Shown here in pieces: positions 43,126 to 50,300 of a stretch of DNA of 64,000 nucleotides (its first letter is position 1; the number at the start of each line of letters is the position of its first letter). Both the position numbers and the translations under genes were made by a program. The DNA is from Streptacidiphilus sp. P02-A3a (GTDB lineage: Bacteria > Actinomycetota > Actinomycetes > Streptomycetales > Streptomycetaceae), in assembly GCF_014084105.1 (NCBI RefSeq), contig NZ_CP048289.1:443922-507921 (forward strand), written 5' to 3'. A model generated the notes under the pieces. That model did no database searches, was not told where the DNA came from, and was given only the letters and a program-made list of their open reading frames with translations.

Positions 43126-43680
43126 ATGGCGAAGAGTGGCGTGGGTGAGGCTGTGGGGGCGCGGCCGGGGTTCAAGAAGGCGAAGGTGCCAGCGACGCAC
43201 ACTGGGCTGGTGCGGCAGGCGCGGAAGATCAATCGGGCGTTGGCGGAGGTGTATCCGTACGCGCATCCGGAGCTGGACTTCCGGAACCCGTTCGAGCTGC
43301 TGGTGGCGACGGTGCTGTCGGCGCAGACGACCGACCTGCGGGTGAACCAGACGACTCCGGCGCTGTTCGCGAAGTACCCGACGCCCGAGGCCCTGGCGGC
43401 GGCGAACCCCGAGGAGTTGGAGGAGCTGATCCGGCCGACCGGGTTCTTCCGGGCCAAGGCCAAGTCGCTGCTGGGCCTGTCCGCCGGCCTGCGGGACAAC
43501 TTCGGTGGCGAGGTCCCCAAGACCCTGGAGCAGCTGGTCACGCTCCCTGGCGTGGGACGCAAGACAGCCAACGTCGTCCTTGGCAATGCACGTGATCCTA
43601 AAACGGGAGAACCCTTCGGTTCTCCGAGCCATGATGCTTGCTCGAAGCTCGGCTATGTGGGGGTGACCCTGCCGGTCTGA
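43126..43680 (+). pseudogene. nth: nth copy 1: 5' part of endonuclease III cut at the core site
   Basis: From ATG 43126 the product reads as Nth through [60 protein letters not shown] and the helix-hairpin-helix [19 protein letters not shown]. It then enters the shared core (43592-43619), leaves the family after P-F-G, and stops at 43680, after 184 aa. The catalytic Asp and the iron-sulfur cluster cysteines are missing, so no active glycosylase is made. It is the most divergent of the three 5' copies (for example L-S-A-G-L where the others have L-S-V-G-L). A promoter-like upstream block shared with the other copies begins near 43070. Confidence 0.85.
43592..43619 (+). repeat. 28-bp core in nth copy 1 (attachment-site candidate)
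   Basis: Begins GTGATCCTAAAACGGG and ends AACCCTTCGG; identical to 46350-46377 and 47760-47787. With the flank of this copy it forms a hairpin, GGAGAACC-CTTC-GGTTCTCC (about 43606-43625). Confidence 0.85.
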
Positions 43681-43789
43681 AGCCCTTCCCTTTCAGCCAT
43701 GTTGGTGCCTCGGGGTGAGTTATGGCGTGGTGATGGGAACGATGCAGCGGGGCATACCACTGTCGGAGGCCGGGGCGTTAGGGGCGTAG

Positions 43790-44158
43790 ATGGACCTGTT
43801 GGTCGACCTGGAGACTGTTGGCCGGGAGGGAGAGCTCCGTGCTCTTGCGGATTGGTTGCGGGAGACGCCGTCCGTGCGTCGATCAGCGCGCATCTCTCTG
43901 GCTGAGGCAGAGCCGTCACCTGGGCAGATGGGCGGTGCGCTGGAAGCCATCCAGGTGATCACTGGGAACGGATGGAGTGCTGCGGCTTTCGTGATGTCCG
44001 TTGTGGGTTGGCGTCAGACGCGGCCGAGGGAGCCGCAGGTGAAGGTTCGCCGCGGTGATGTGGAGATCACCTTGACCGGAAACTCCGCGAGCGAACTGCA
44101 AGCAGCCATCGCCGCCTTGGAGGCCGTCGAAGTGGCAGAGCCGGGTCAGCAGGGGTGA
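43790..44158 (+). CDS. Effector-associated constant component (EACC1-like) protein
   Basis: ATG 43790. The 122-residue protein fits the pattern of EACC1, an adaptor found with effector genes in actinobacterial conflict systems: ELRALADWLRETPSVRRSAR, then SLAEAEPSPGQMGGALEAIQ, a single hydrophobic helix (SAAAFVMSVVGWRQTRP), and a C-terminal beta-rich part VKVRRGDVEITLTGNSASEL. The M-G-G-A-L motif before the helix is typical. It probably recruits or localises the effector at the membrane. Its stop overlaps the caspase start by four bases (GTGA), so both are made together. Confidence 0.78.
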   Translation: MDLLVDLETVGREGELRALADWLRETPSVRRSARISLAEAEPSPGQMGGALEAIQVITGNGWSAAAFVMSVVGWRQTRPREPQVKVRRGDVEITLTGNSASELQAAIAALEAVEVAEPGQQG

Positions 44159-45339
44159 GTAGGCCGGAATCGATGCGCTCGCGAGCCGTTCTGATCGGTG
44201 TGAGCGGGTATGAGAACCTGCCCGGATTGCCCGGAGTGGCGAACAACCTGGAGGCCCTCTCGGCAGTACTGACGAGCCCGAGCGGGTGGTCGCTGGCGGA
44301 TCAGCATTGCACTGTCATCAGAGAGCCGGCGACGCAGACCGATGTCCTGGATGCTGTACACCTGGCCGCTGACCAGGCTGAGGACGCTCTACTCGTCTAC
44401 TTCGCCGGCCATGGGCTCATCGGTCCTGATGGTCGCCTCTACCTGGGCTTACCCGGGGTCCGGAATGGTCGAACCGATACGGGCATCCAGTACGAACTGC
44501 TGAGGCGGCACTTCCTCGACGGCTGCGCCCAACGCCGTCTGATCATCCTCGACTGCTGCTACAGCGGCCGAGCCCTCGGCGCGATGAGTGCTCCTGGCAC
44601 GCCCGCAGTGCTGGAGGAAGCCGAGGTCGAAGGCACCTTCGTGCTGACCGCCGCCGCCGAGAACGTCACAGCGCTCGCCCTCCCCGGCGAGACCTTCACC
44701 GCGATGACCGGCGAACTGCTGGACATCCTCCGCCATGGCATCGCGGGCGGACCTCGTTGGCTTGACCTTGAGGCGGTCTACCAGCAACTGCGGCGCGCGA
44801 TGCGAGCGAAGGACCGCCCCGAGCCTCAGAGGCGGAACCGGAACACCGCAGGGCAGTTGTTCATCGGGGCGAATGCCGCGTACCGGCCGGCGGCGATGCC
44901 GTCAGGCTCCCGCTCGGACGGCGCGCCCGTACCGTGGCCGGATGCGGCACAGCTGACAGATGGCCGCGATTTCGCCCGCGGTTTGGCGGAGGTACGGGCG
45001 CTCACCGGCATGACACTGGCTGAGATCGGTCGCAGGATGACCCCGCCCGTCACTGCCGGCACGGTGAGCGTGCTTCTGAACGGATCTGACCCGCCGAGGA
45101 GGTGGGAACGTGTCGCCAGGTTCCTGGAAGCCTGCGGCATGCCCGCCGACCAGCAGGAGGGCTGGCGAGCATCCTGGTCGAGGTTGCAGCCGCCAGAGAC
45201 AGCGGCCCCCAAAGGTGAAGACACCCGACCGCCTCCTCGGTGGCAGTCCGGAACCGAAGGGCAGCCACCGTTCACATTATGGCTTCGTCGTCGGGACGGC
45301 CGCAGTGGCTCCGGTCGTGGCGGACGTGCCGGGAGGTGA
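44155..45339 (+). CDS. Caspase-family protease with C-terminal helix-turn-helix
   Basis: GTG 44155, coupled to the EACC1 gene. The 394-residue protein begins with a caspase-like (C14) domain (about residues 1-235): SRAVLIGVSGYENLPGLPGV, catalytic His86 in LLVYFAGHGLIG, and catalytic Cys in LIILDCCYSGRA (Cys135). Residues 265-345 look like an XRE-type helix-turn-helix (RALTGMTLAEIGRRMTPPVT, then AGTVSVLLNGSDPPRRWERV). The last 50 residues are Pro/Arg-rich. EACC1-caspase pairs are regarded as suicide or immune effectors triggered by invaders; fusion to an HTH instead of a STAND ATPase is unusual. In place the gene lies between two nth copies. Confidence 0.82.
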   Translation: MSRPESMRSRAVLIGVSGYENLPGLPGVANNLEALSAVLTSPSGWSLADQHCTVIREPATQTDVLDAVHLAADQAEDALLVYFAGHGLIGPDGRLYLGLPGVRNGRTDTGIQYELLRRHFLDGCAQRRLIILDCCYSGRALGAMSAPGTPAVLEEAEVEGTFVLTAAAENVTALALPGETFTAMTGELLDILRHGIAGGPRWLDLEAVYQQLRRAMRAKDRPEPQRRNRNTAGQLFIGANAAYRPAAMPSGSRSDGAPVPWPDAAQLTDGRDFARGLAEVRALTGMTLAEIGRRMTPPVTAGTVSVLLNGSDPPRRWERVARFLEACGMPADQQEGWRASWSRLQPPETAAPKGEDTRPPPRWQSGTEGQPPFTLWLRRRDGRSGSGRGGRAGR

Positions 45340-45498
45340 ACTTGAGGAACTGTGCGTGTCGAAGGCACCCAGCCAAGAGAGCAGGAGTACCACGGCAGCC
45401 ACAGCCACCCAGAACATCGGCCGGGTCTTGGAGGAGACCGTGGGCTGACCAGGCTTACGCCGCCAGTGTCCGCCAACGAAGTACCTGTCGTCCGGCAT
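45277..45498 (-). CDS. Small single-pass membrane protein
   Basis: ATG 45498 to 45277, 73 residues, overlapping the end of the caspase gene tail to tail by 63 bp. A basic N-terminus (RYFVGGHWRRKPGQPTVSSK) precedes one hydrophobic helix (PMFWVAVAAVVLLLSWLGAF), then a Ser/Thr-rich tail. Codon use is good for the strand. Function is unknown; it could be part of the conflict module or independent. Confidence 0.55.
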   Translation of the reverse strand: MPDDRYFVGGHWRRKPGQPTVSSKTRPMFWVAVAAVVLLLSWLGAFDTHSSSSSPPGTSATTGATAAVPTTKP

Positions 45499-45499
45499 G

Positions 45500-45886
45500 C
45501 CGCACCCCCCGTACGCGATGCCCGCCCGAGTTCAGGGCGGGCGATGGAACCCCGAAGCCAGGATTCCATGATGGGCCCGCTCCATCAGCGGACTGCATGG
45601 ACATGGCCAAAACTGATAGGTCCTGCGCTCTGCGATCCCCGGCTGTGGCGGGCCTGCAGGAGAGCTGAATCGCTCCCCGGCGGGCGGTGAGATGTGGACC
45701 CTTGGCCACCTCGGGGGGGATCCCGTTGAATGAACCCCGCCAGAGATGTGCCGTATCCGGCCGCTTTTTTCTTTGCAGGGGCTGTGCATTCAGGAGCAGC
45801 ACTGGACGCTGGAAGATCCCGCAGGGTGGGTAGTGCGCCCACAGATCTGCGGTCCGGTGTCGCTGCCGAGCCGTAGGCTGATCGGC
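45500..45886. other. Cassette A right end and nth promoter region
   Basis: No gene recognised. From about 45843 the sequence becomes a copy of the region upstream of nth (ATCTGCGGTCCGGTGTCG..., then CCGTAGGCTG just before the ATG), shared with 43080-43125 and 47252-47296. The TAGGCT 10-16 bases before each ATG could be a -10 element, which would make the transcripts nearly leaderless. Confidence 0.5.
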
Positions 45887-46429
45887 ATGGCGAAGATTGA
45901 CGGGATCGCGGTCACGGGTGGGCCGGGGTTCAAGAAGGCGAAGGTGCCGGAGACGCACACCGGGTTGGTGCGGCAGGCGCGGAAGATCAATCGGGCGCTG
46001 GCGGAGGTGTATCCGTACGCGCATCCGGAGCTGGACTTCCGGAACCCGTTCGAGCTGCTGGTGGCGACCGTGCTGTCCGCGCAGACAACGGACCTGCGGG
46101 TGAACCAGACGACTCCGGCGCTGTTCGCGAAGTACCCCACGCCCGAGGGCCTGGCGGCGGCGAATCCCGAGGAGCTGGAGGAGCTGATCCGTCCGACCGG
46201 CTTCTTCCGGGCCAAGGCGAAGTCCCTGCTCGGCCTGTCCGTCGGCCTGCGAGACAACTTCGGCGGAGAGGTCCCCAAGACTCTGGAGCAGCTGGTTACG
46301 CTCCCCGGCGTCGGCCGCAAGACGGCCAACGTCGTCCTGGGCAACGCTAGTGATCCTAAAACGGGAGAACCCTTCGGGGTTCCAGGGCATGACGGTGCGC
46401 CATTGATGCTTGCGCGGTCGGCGAAGTGA
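45887..46429 (+). pseudogene. nth: nth copy 2: 5' part of endonuclease III cut at the core site
   Basis: From ATG 45887 the frame matches copy 3 almost residue for residue up to [16 protein letters not shown] and the core (46350-46377). After P-F-G it runs only to V-P-G-H-D-G and stops at 46429, giving 180 aa. It lacks the catalytic Asp and cluster cysteines. Long stretches near the core are nearly identical in DNA to copy 3, with a few silent changes (for example GTTACGCT against GTCACCCT), so copies 2 and 3 come from closely related sources, whereas copy 1 is older or from elsewhere. Confidence 0.87.
46350..46377 (+). repeat. 28-bp core in nth copy 2
   Basis: Identical to the cores at 43592-43619 and 47760-47787. 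Here the right flank (GGTTCC...) extends a six-base stem, GAACCC with GGGTTC. Confidence 0.85.
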
Positions 46430-46446
46430 TTCGTTTGCAGCGGTGG

Positions 46447-46896
46447 TCAGACCATGACTGGTTTGACCTTCGGTGATCCCGGAAGCGTCTCGACGGCCTT
46501 GCACAGGGCGGGGACGTGGGACTTGTCGGAGGTGACCAGAAGAACGGGTGGTGTCGCCAGCGCCGCTGTCGCCACGACCAAGGCATCGACGAGGCATTCG
46601 TGACCGTCCAGGCCCGCAGCGTCCAACAGGTGCCGGGCAGTGGCGACGACTTCGTCGGTGACCTGCTTCTTCTCGAATCGTGACAGCAGATACGAGAGGC
46701 GGTCGGCCGCCTTCCCGGTTCGCCGGACTTCCAGCGGGGTGACTGCGGAGTAGACCACGCGACTGCCGTTCTGCTCGGCGACCTCGATCCGGGCGCGCAT
46801 CCCCTCGTCGCCGTCCGCGTGCAACGACAGCCCCTGCGCATCCAGTACCAGGGTTCCACCGTGCTGGACCCGAGTCTTCAGGCGCTTGCTGACCAT
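46447..46896 (-). CDS. PIN-domain toxin (VapC-like)
   Basis: ATG 46896; overlaps the antitoxin stop by 19 bases. The 149 residues form a PIN-type nuclease fold: LVLDAQGLSLHADGDEG with the first acidic residue, VVYSAVTPLEVRRTG with the conserved Glu, LDGHECLVDALVVATAALAT with the next acidic cluster, and VLLVTSDKSHVPALCKAV with the late S-D. Such toxins cleave RNA, often tRNA, when not bound by antitoxin. It is carried in the short cassette between nth copies 2 and 3, where an addiction module would keep the cassette in the genome. Confidence 0.78.
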   Translation of the reverse strand: MVSKRLKTRVQHGGTLVLDAQGLSLHADGDEGMRARIEVAEQNGSRVVYSAVTPLEVRRTGKAADRLSYLLSRFEKKQVTDEVVATARHLLDAAGLDGHECLVDALVVATAALATPPVLLVTSDKSHVPALCKAVETLPGSPKVKPVMV

Positions 46897-47132
46897 TCCT
46901 CCTCCGCCCGGCGCAGGGCCTCGTCGGAGACGGTGCCGAACTCGCGGCGGTCGGCGGCCACCACCTCGCGGAGCTTGGCCATGGCGAGCCACTGTTCGAG
47001 GGCCTCGGCGATGACGGCAGAGAAGCCCGTCTTTCCGGTGCGCTCCTCCACCTCGTCCACGAGCGAGGTGGCCAGCGAAATAGATCTCTTGGTCGCCCTC
47101 TCGGGTACGGGCACCTGTGCGTGTGTACTCAT
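46878..47132 (-). CDS. Antitoxin of the PIN toxin
   Basis: ATG 47132, taken because it begins M-S-T-H-A just before the structured part. 84 residues: a short N-terminal strand region (ATKRSISLATSLVDEVEERT) typical of ribbon-helix-helix DNA-binding antitoxins, then a helical tail (FSAVIAEALEQWLAMAKLRE, TVSDEALRRAEEEW) that would wrap the toxin. It precedes and overlaps the toxin gene, the standard order, and probably represses the promoter upstream at 47133-47200, which is AT-rich for this window. Confidence 0.77.
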   Translation of the reverse strand: MSTHAQVPVPERATKRSISLATSLVDEVEERTGKTGFSAVIAEALEQWLAMAKLREVVAADRREFGTVSDEALRRAEEEWSASA

Positions 47133-47296
47133 GCCGTAAATAGTAGCACCGACGGTAGGAATTTTCAGGGGCTGCGCCCCTCTCAAGTATTTCGCTCCCG
47201 GTCCAGTGCTATGGAGGGGCCGTGCCCGGTCAGGGCCTGGTGTGGGCCCGGCGGATCTGCGGTCCGGTGTCGGTGCCGCGCCGTAGGCTGATCGGT

Positions 47297-48145
47297 ATGG
47301 CGAAGAGTGGTGGGACTGCGGTCACAGGTGGGCCGGGGTTCAAGAAGGCGAAGGTGCCGGCGACGCACACCGGCCTCGTGCGGCAGGCGCGGAAGATCAA
47401 CCGGGCGCTGGCCGAGGTGTATCCGTACGCGCATCCAGAGCTGGACTTCAGGAACCCGTTCGAGCTGCTGGTGGCGACGGTGCTCTCAGCTCAGACGACC
47501 GACCTGCGGGTGAACCAGACGACTCCGGCGCTGTTCGCGAAGTACCCCACGCCCGAGGGCCTGGCGGCGGCGAATCCCGAGGAGCTGGAGGAGCTGATCC
47601 GTCCGACCGGCTTCTTCCGGGCCAAGGCGAAGTCCCTGCTCGGCCTGTCCGTCGGCCTGCGAGACAACTTCGGCGGAGAGGTCCCCAAGACTCTGGAGCA
47701 GCTGGTCACCCTCCCCGGCGTCGGCCGCAAGACGGCCAACGTCGTCCTGGGCAACGCTAGTGATCCTAAAACGGGAGAACCCTTCGGCGTGCCCGGGATC
47801 ACGGTGGACACGCACTTCGGGCGGCTCGCGCGGCGCTTCGGCTGGAGCGGGTCGGACGACCCGGTGAAGGTCGAGCAGGACGTCGCGGCGCTCTTCCCGA
47901 AGAGCGAGTGGACCATGCTCTCGCACCGGGTGGTCTTCCACGGGCGGCGGATCTGCCACTCCCGCAAGCCCGCCTGCGGGGCCTGCCCGATCGCCGAGCT
48001 GTGCCCCGCCTACGGGGAGGGGGAGACCGACCCGGTGAAGGCCGAGAAGCTGCTGAAGTACGAGAAGGGCGGCCAGCCCGGCCAGCGGCTCAAGCCCCCG
48101 GCCGACTACCCGGGGCAGCCCGCCCCGGCCGGGGCCGGCCGATGA
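47297..48145 (+). CDS. nth: Endonuclease III, complete copy 3 with an 8-residue insertion
   Basis: ATG 47297, 282 aa. It has all parts of the DNA glycosylase/AP lyase: catalytic Lys region, helix-hairpin-helix [16 protein letters not shown], catalytic Asp in [17 protein letters not shown], and the iron-sulfur ligands in [20 protein letters not shown]. It removes oxidised pyrimidines in base excision repair. Against E. coli and mycobacterial Nth, where N-A is followed directly by F-G, there is an extra S-D-P-K-T-G-E-P, encoded by the core repeat and unusual in codon use (ATCCTAAAACGG). The stop overlaps the Nudix start (ATGA). It is the junction of the accessory region and the core chromosome. 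Confidence 0.92.
   Translation: MAKSGGTAVTGGPGFKKAKVPATHTGLVRQARKINRALAEVYPYAHPELDFRNPFELLVATVLSAQTTDLRVNQTTPALFAKYPTPEGLAAANPEELEELIRPTGFFRAKAKSLLGLSVGLRDNFGGEVPKTLEQLVTLPGVGRKTANVVLGNASDPKTGEPFGVPGITVDTHFGRLARRFGWSGSDDPVKVEQDVAALFPKSEWTMLSHRVVFHGRRICHSRKPACGACPIAELCPAYGEGETDPVKAEKLLKYEKGGQPGQRLKPPADYPGQPAPAGAGR
47760..47787 (+). repeat. 28-bp core in nth copy 3 (intact reading frame)
   Basis: Identical to the two upstream cores. Here the downstream coding sequence contains GGATCAC about 30 bp away, an inverse of the core's first seven bases GTGATCC. Confidence 0.85.
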
Positions 48146-48819
48146 CGACGGCGCCGGGCGTCGTCAGGGACGGCCTGCCCGCGTGGCTGCACCCGGTCCG
48201 GGACGCCGCCGAGCGGGTGCAGCCGCATCAGCTCAGCCGCTTCCTGCCGCCCGCCGAGGGCGGTCGCCGCTCCGCCGTGCTGGTGCTCTTCGGCGAGGGG
48301 CCGCAGGGCCCCGACCTGCTGCTGATCGAGCGCGCCCGGTCGCTGCGCTCGCACGCGGGCCAGCCCTCCTTCCCCGGCGGGGCGCTCGACCCGGAGGACG
48401 GCGATCCGCACGGCGCCGGTCCGGTGCACGCCGCCCTGCGGGAGGCCCAGGAGGAGACCGGTCTTGACCCGACCGGCGTGCAGGTCTTCGGCGTGCTGCC
48501 GGACCTCTACATCCCGGTCAGTGACTTCGTGGTCACCCCGGTCCTCGGCTGGTGGCGGGAGCCGAGCCCGGTCCGGCCCGGGGATCCGGCCGAGGTCGCG
48601 GCGGTGTTCCGGGTACCGGTCGCCGAGCTGACCTCGCCCGAGCGACGGGCCCGGCTGCGGCACCCCAGCGGCTTCCGGGGCCCGGCGTTCCTGGTCGAGG
48701 ACCGCCTGGTGTGGGGCTTCACGGCCGGGGTGATCGACCGGATCCTGCACTACAGCGGCCTGGAGCTGCCCTGGGACACCTCCCGCGAGATCGAGCTCTC
48801 GGCGTACCCGCAGGAGTAG
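48142..48819 (+). CDS. Nudix hydrolase, CoA pyrophosphatase type
   Basis: ATG 48142, overlapping the nth stop by four bases. The 225-residue protein has a Nudix box [20 protein letters not shown] with [13 protein letters not shown], preceded by [20 protein letters not shown], the UPF0035-like element of CoA diphosphatases. It would hydrolyse CoA or related compounds to 4'-phosphopantetheine and AMP. Coupling to nth is the conserved arrangement I expect in Streptomyces, so it marks core sequence. An upstream longer frame starting within nth is not the gene. Confidence 0.87.
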   Translation: MTTAPGVVRDGLPAWLHPVRDAAERVQPHQLSRFLPPAEGGRRSAVLVLFGEGPQGPDLLLIERARSLRSHAGQPSFPGGALDPEDGDPHGAGPVHAALREAQEETGLDPTGVQVFGVLPDLYIPVSDFVVTPVLGWWREPSPVRPGDPAEVAAVFRVPVAELTSPERRARLRHPSGFRGPAFLVEDRLVWGFTAGVIDRILHYSGLELPWDTSREIELSAYPQE

Positions 48820-48912
48820 CGGTCCGGGAACCGGGTGGCCGTCCGCGCACGTGAATACGGGCAGTCTGCCACTCGGGCTCCGGCCCGTTGACCCCGCATG
48901 GGAAGGTTGGCC

Positions 48913-48938
48913 GGTGCTCCCCCGATCGGGGGAGCACC
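48913..48938. terminator. Perfect 26-bp palindrome between Nudix and marP
   Basis: GGTGCTCCCCCGA with its exact inverse, no loop base. It forms a strong hairpin 94 bp after the Nudix stop and 23 bp before the marP start. Read-through control or a terminator is likely; an operator is possible. Confidence 0.55.
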
Positions 48939-48960
48939 CCGCACCCTCCAGGAAGCTGCC

Positions 48961-50139
48961 GTGAACGTCCTCGACATTCTGCTCATCCTCGCTGCCTGCG
49001 GGTTTGCCGTGGCCGGTTATCGACAGGGCTTCGTCGTGGGCGTGCTCTCGGTGGTCGGATTCCTCGGCGGCGGGCTGATCGCCGTCCAACTGCTGCCCTA
49101 CCTGCTGAAGCACCTCCCGGCGGGGACCACCTCCTCGATCGTCGCGGTGATCGTCGTGATCGTCTTCGCCTCGGTGGGCCAGGCCTTCACCACCCACTGG
49201 GGCTGGAAACTGCGCGGCCCGATCGACCGCAGCCGGGTGCGGCTGCTGGACGCGGTCGGCGGCGCGCTGGTCAACATCGTCGCCATGCTGCTGGTCGCCT
49301 GGCTGATCGGCTCGGCGCTCGCCGGGACCTCGCTGCCCACCGTGGCCCAGCAGGTCCGGACGTCCAAGGTGCTGAGCGCGGTGCAGCGGGCGCTGCCCCC
49401 GGACGCGCCGACCTGGTTCTCCAACTTCACCTCGGCGCTCTCCCGGAACGGCTTCCCGCAGGTCTTCAACCCGTTCCAGAACGAGCCGATCGCGGACGTC
49501 CCGGCCCCCGACCCGGCGCTGGTGAACAGCGCCGCCGTGCGGCAGGCCCGGCAGAGCATCGTCAAGGTCGTCGGCACCGCGCCGAGCTGCGGCAAGGTCA
49601 TCGAGGGCACCGGCTTCGTCTACGCCCCGGAGCGGGTGATGACCAACGCCCACGTCGTCGGCGGCGTGGCCGGTCCCTCGGTCAGCGTCGGCGGGCGCAG
49701 CTACCCGGCGACGGTGGTGCTGTACGACTGGAAGCGGGACATCGCCGTGCTCGACGTGCCGGGCCTGTACGCCCCGGTGCTGAGCTTCGCGGGCGCCGCC
49801 CAGGACAGCGCCGGGGCGATCGTCGCGGGCTTCCCCGAGAACGGCCCGTTCAACGTCCAGGCCGCCCGGATCCGGCAGCAGATCGACGCCGAGGGACCGG
49901 ACATCTACCACCGGGGCACGGTCACCCGCGAGGTCTACTCGATCCGCTCGACAGTCCGTCAGGGCAACTCCGGCGGGCCGCTGCTCACCCCCACCGGGCA
50001 GGTGTACGGGGTGGTCTTCGCCAAGTCCCTGGACGACTCCCAGACCGGCTACGCGCTGACCGCCGACGAGGTCGCGGCGGACGCCAGCCAGGGCAGCAGC
50101 GCCACCAGGCCGGTGAACACCGAGTCCTGCGCCCTCTGA
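48961..50139 (+). CDS. MarP-family membrane serine protease
   Basis: GTG 48961, after AGGAAG; an ATG at 48898 upstream falls before the palindrome and is not used. 392 residues: four hydrophobic helices (for example NVLDILLILAACGFAVAGYR, VVIVVIVFASVGQAFTTHWG) at residues 1-130, a linker, then a trypsin-like protease domain with His in MTNAHVVGG, Asp in DWKRDIAVLDVPG and Ser in VRQGNSGGPLLTP. Two cysteines (P-S-C-G and the C-terminal E-S-C) could form the redox bond known from mycobacterial MarP. It is an acid- or oxidation-stress protease facing the outside of the membrane. Confidence 0.9.
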   Translation: MNVLDILLILAACGFAVAGYRQGFVVGVLSVVGFLGGGLIAVQLLPYLLKHLPAGTTSSIVAVIVVIVFASVGQAFTTHWGWKLRGPIDRSRVRLLDAVGGALVNIVAMLLVAWLIGSALAGTSLPTVAQQVRTSKVLSAVQRALPPDAPTWFSNFTSALSRNGFPQVFNPFQNEPIADVPAPDPALVNSAAVRQARQSIVKVVGTAPSCGKVIEGTGFVYAPERVMTNAHVVGGVAGPSVSVGGRSYPATVVLYDWKRDIAVLDVPGLYAPVLSFAGAAQDSAGAIVAGFPENGPFNVQAARIRQQIDAEGPDIYHRGTVTREVYSIRSTVRQGNSGGPLLTPTGQVYGVVFAKSLDDSQTGYALTADEVAADASQGSSATRPVNTESCAL

Positions 50140-50300
50140 CGCGGCGTGAGGGAGGGCCCCGGGAAAGGCTTCCGGGGGTGGGATCCGGGCAGGTGAGACG
50201 TGAATTGTCGGTGGTAGCTGGTAGCGTCTGGGTCGCTCACTCGAACGGATCAAGGTAGCGGGCGTTCGGGGCGGTTGCCAGCAGGGGGAGGACGACAGTC

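Larger units (their letters stand above)
43620..46377 (+). mobile_element. Cassette A: site-specific insertion carrying EACC1-caspase plus a replacement nth 5' half
   Basis: The 2,758 bp from the end of core 1 to the end of core 2 consist of payload genes (EACC1, caspase, a small membrane protein) followed by a fresh nth promoter and 5' half (copy 2) ending in the same core. This is the arrangement expected if a circular cassette recombined at the core. No recombinase is encoded inside. Confidence 0.6.
46378..47787 (+). mobile_element. Cassette B: site-specific insertion carrying a VapBC-like pair plus a replacement nth 5' half
   Basis: 1,410 bp from the end of core 2 to the end of core 3: a toxin-antitoxin pair on the minus strand, then an nth promoter region and 5' half (copy 3) joined in frame to the single intact nth 3' end. 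Same plan as cassette A, with a different payload and no recombinase. Confidence 0.6.

Noticed and set aside
45455-46597. 380-codon minus-strand frame across nth copy 2
   Set aside because: Antisense to the nth 5' half; similar frames appear antisense to the other two nth copies because the sequence is repeated.
48106-50253. 715-codon open frame on the minus strand
   Set aside because: Runs antisense through the Nudix and marP genes; an artefact of G/C at third positions.
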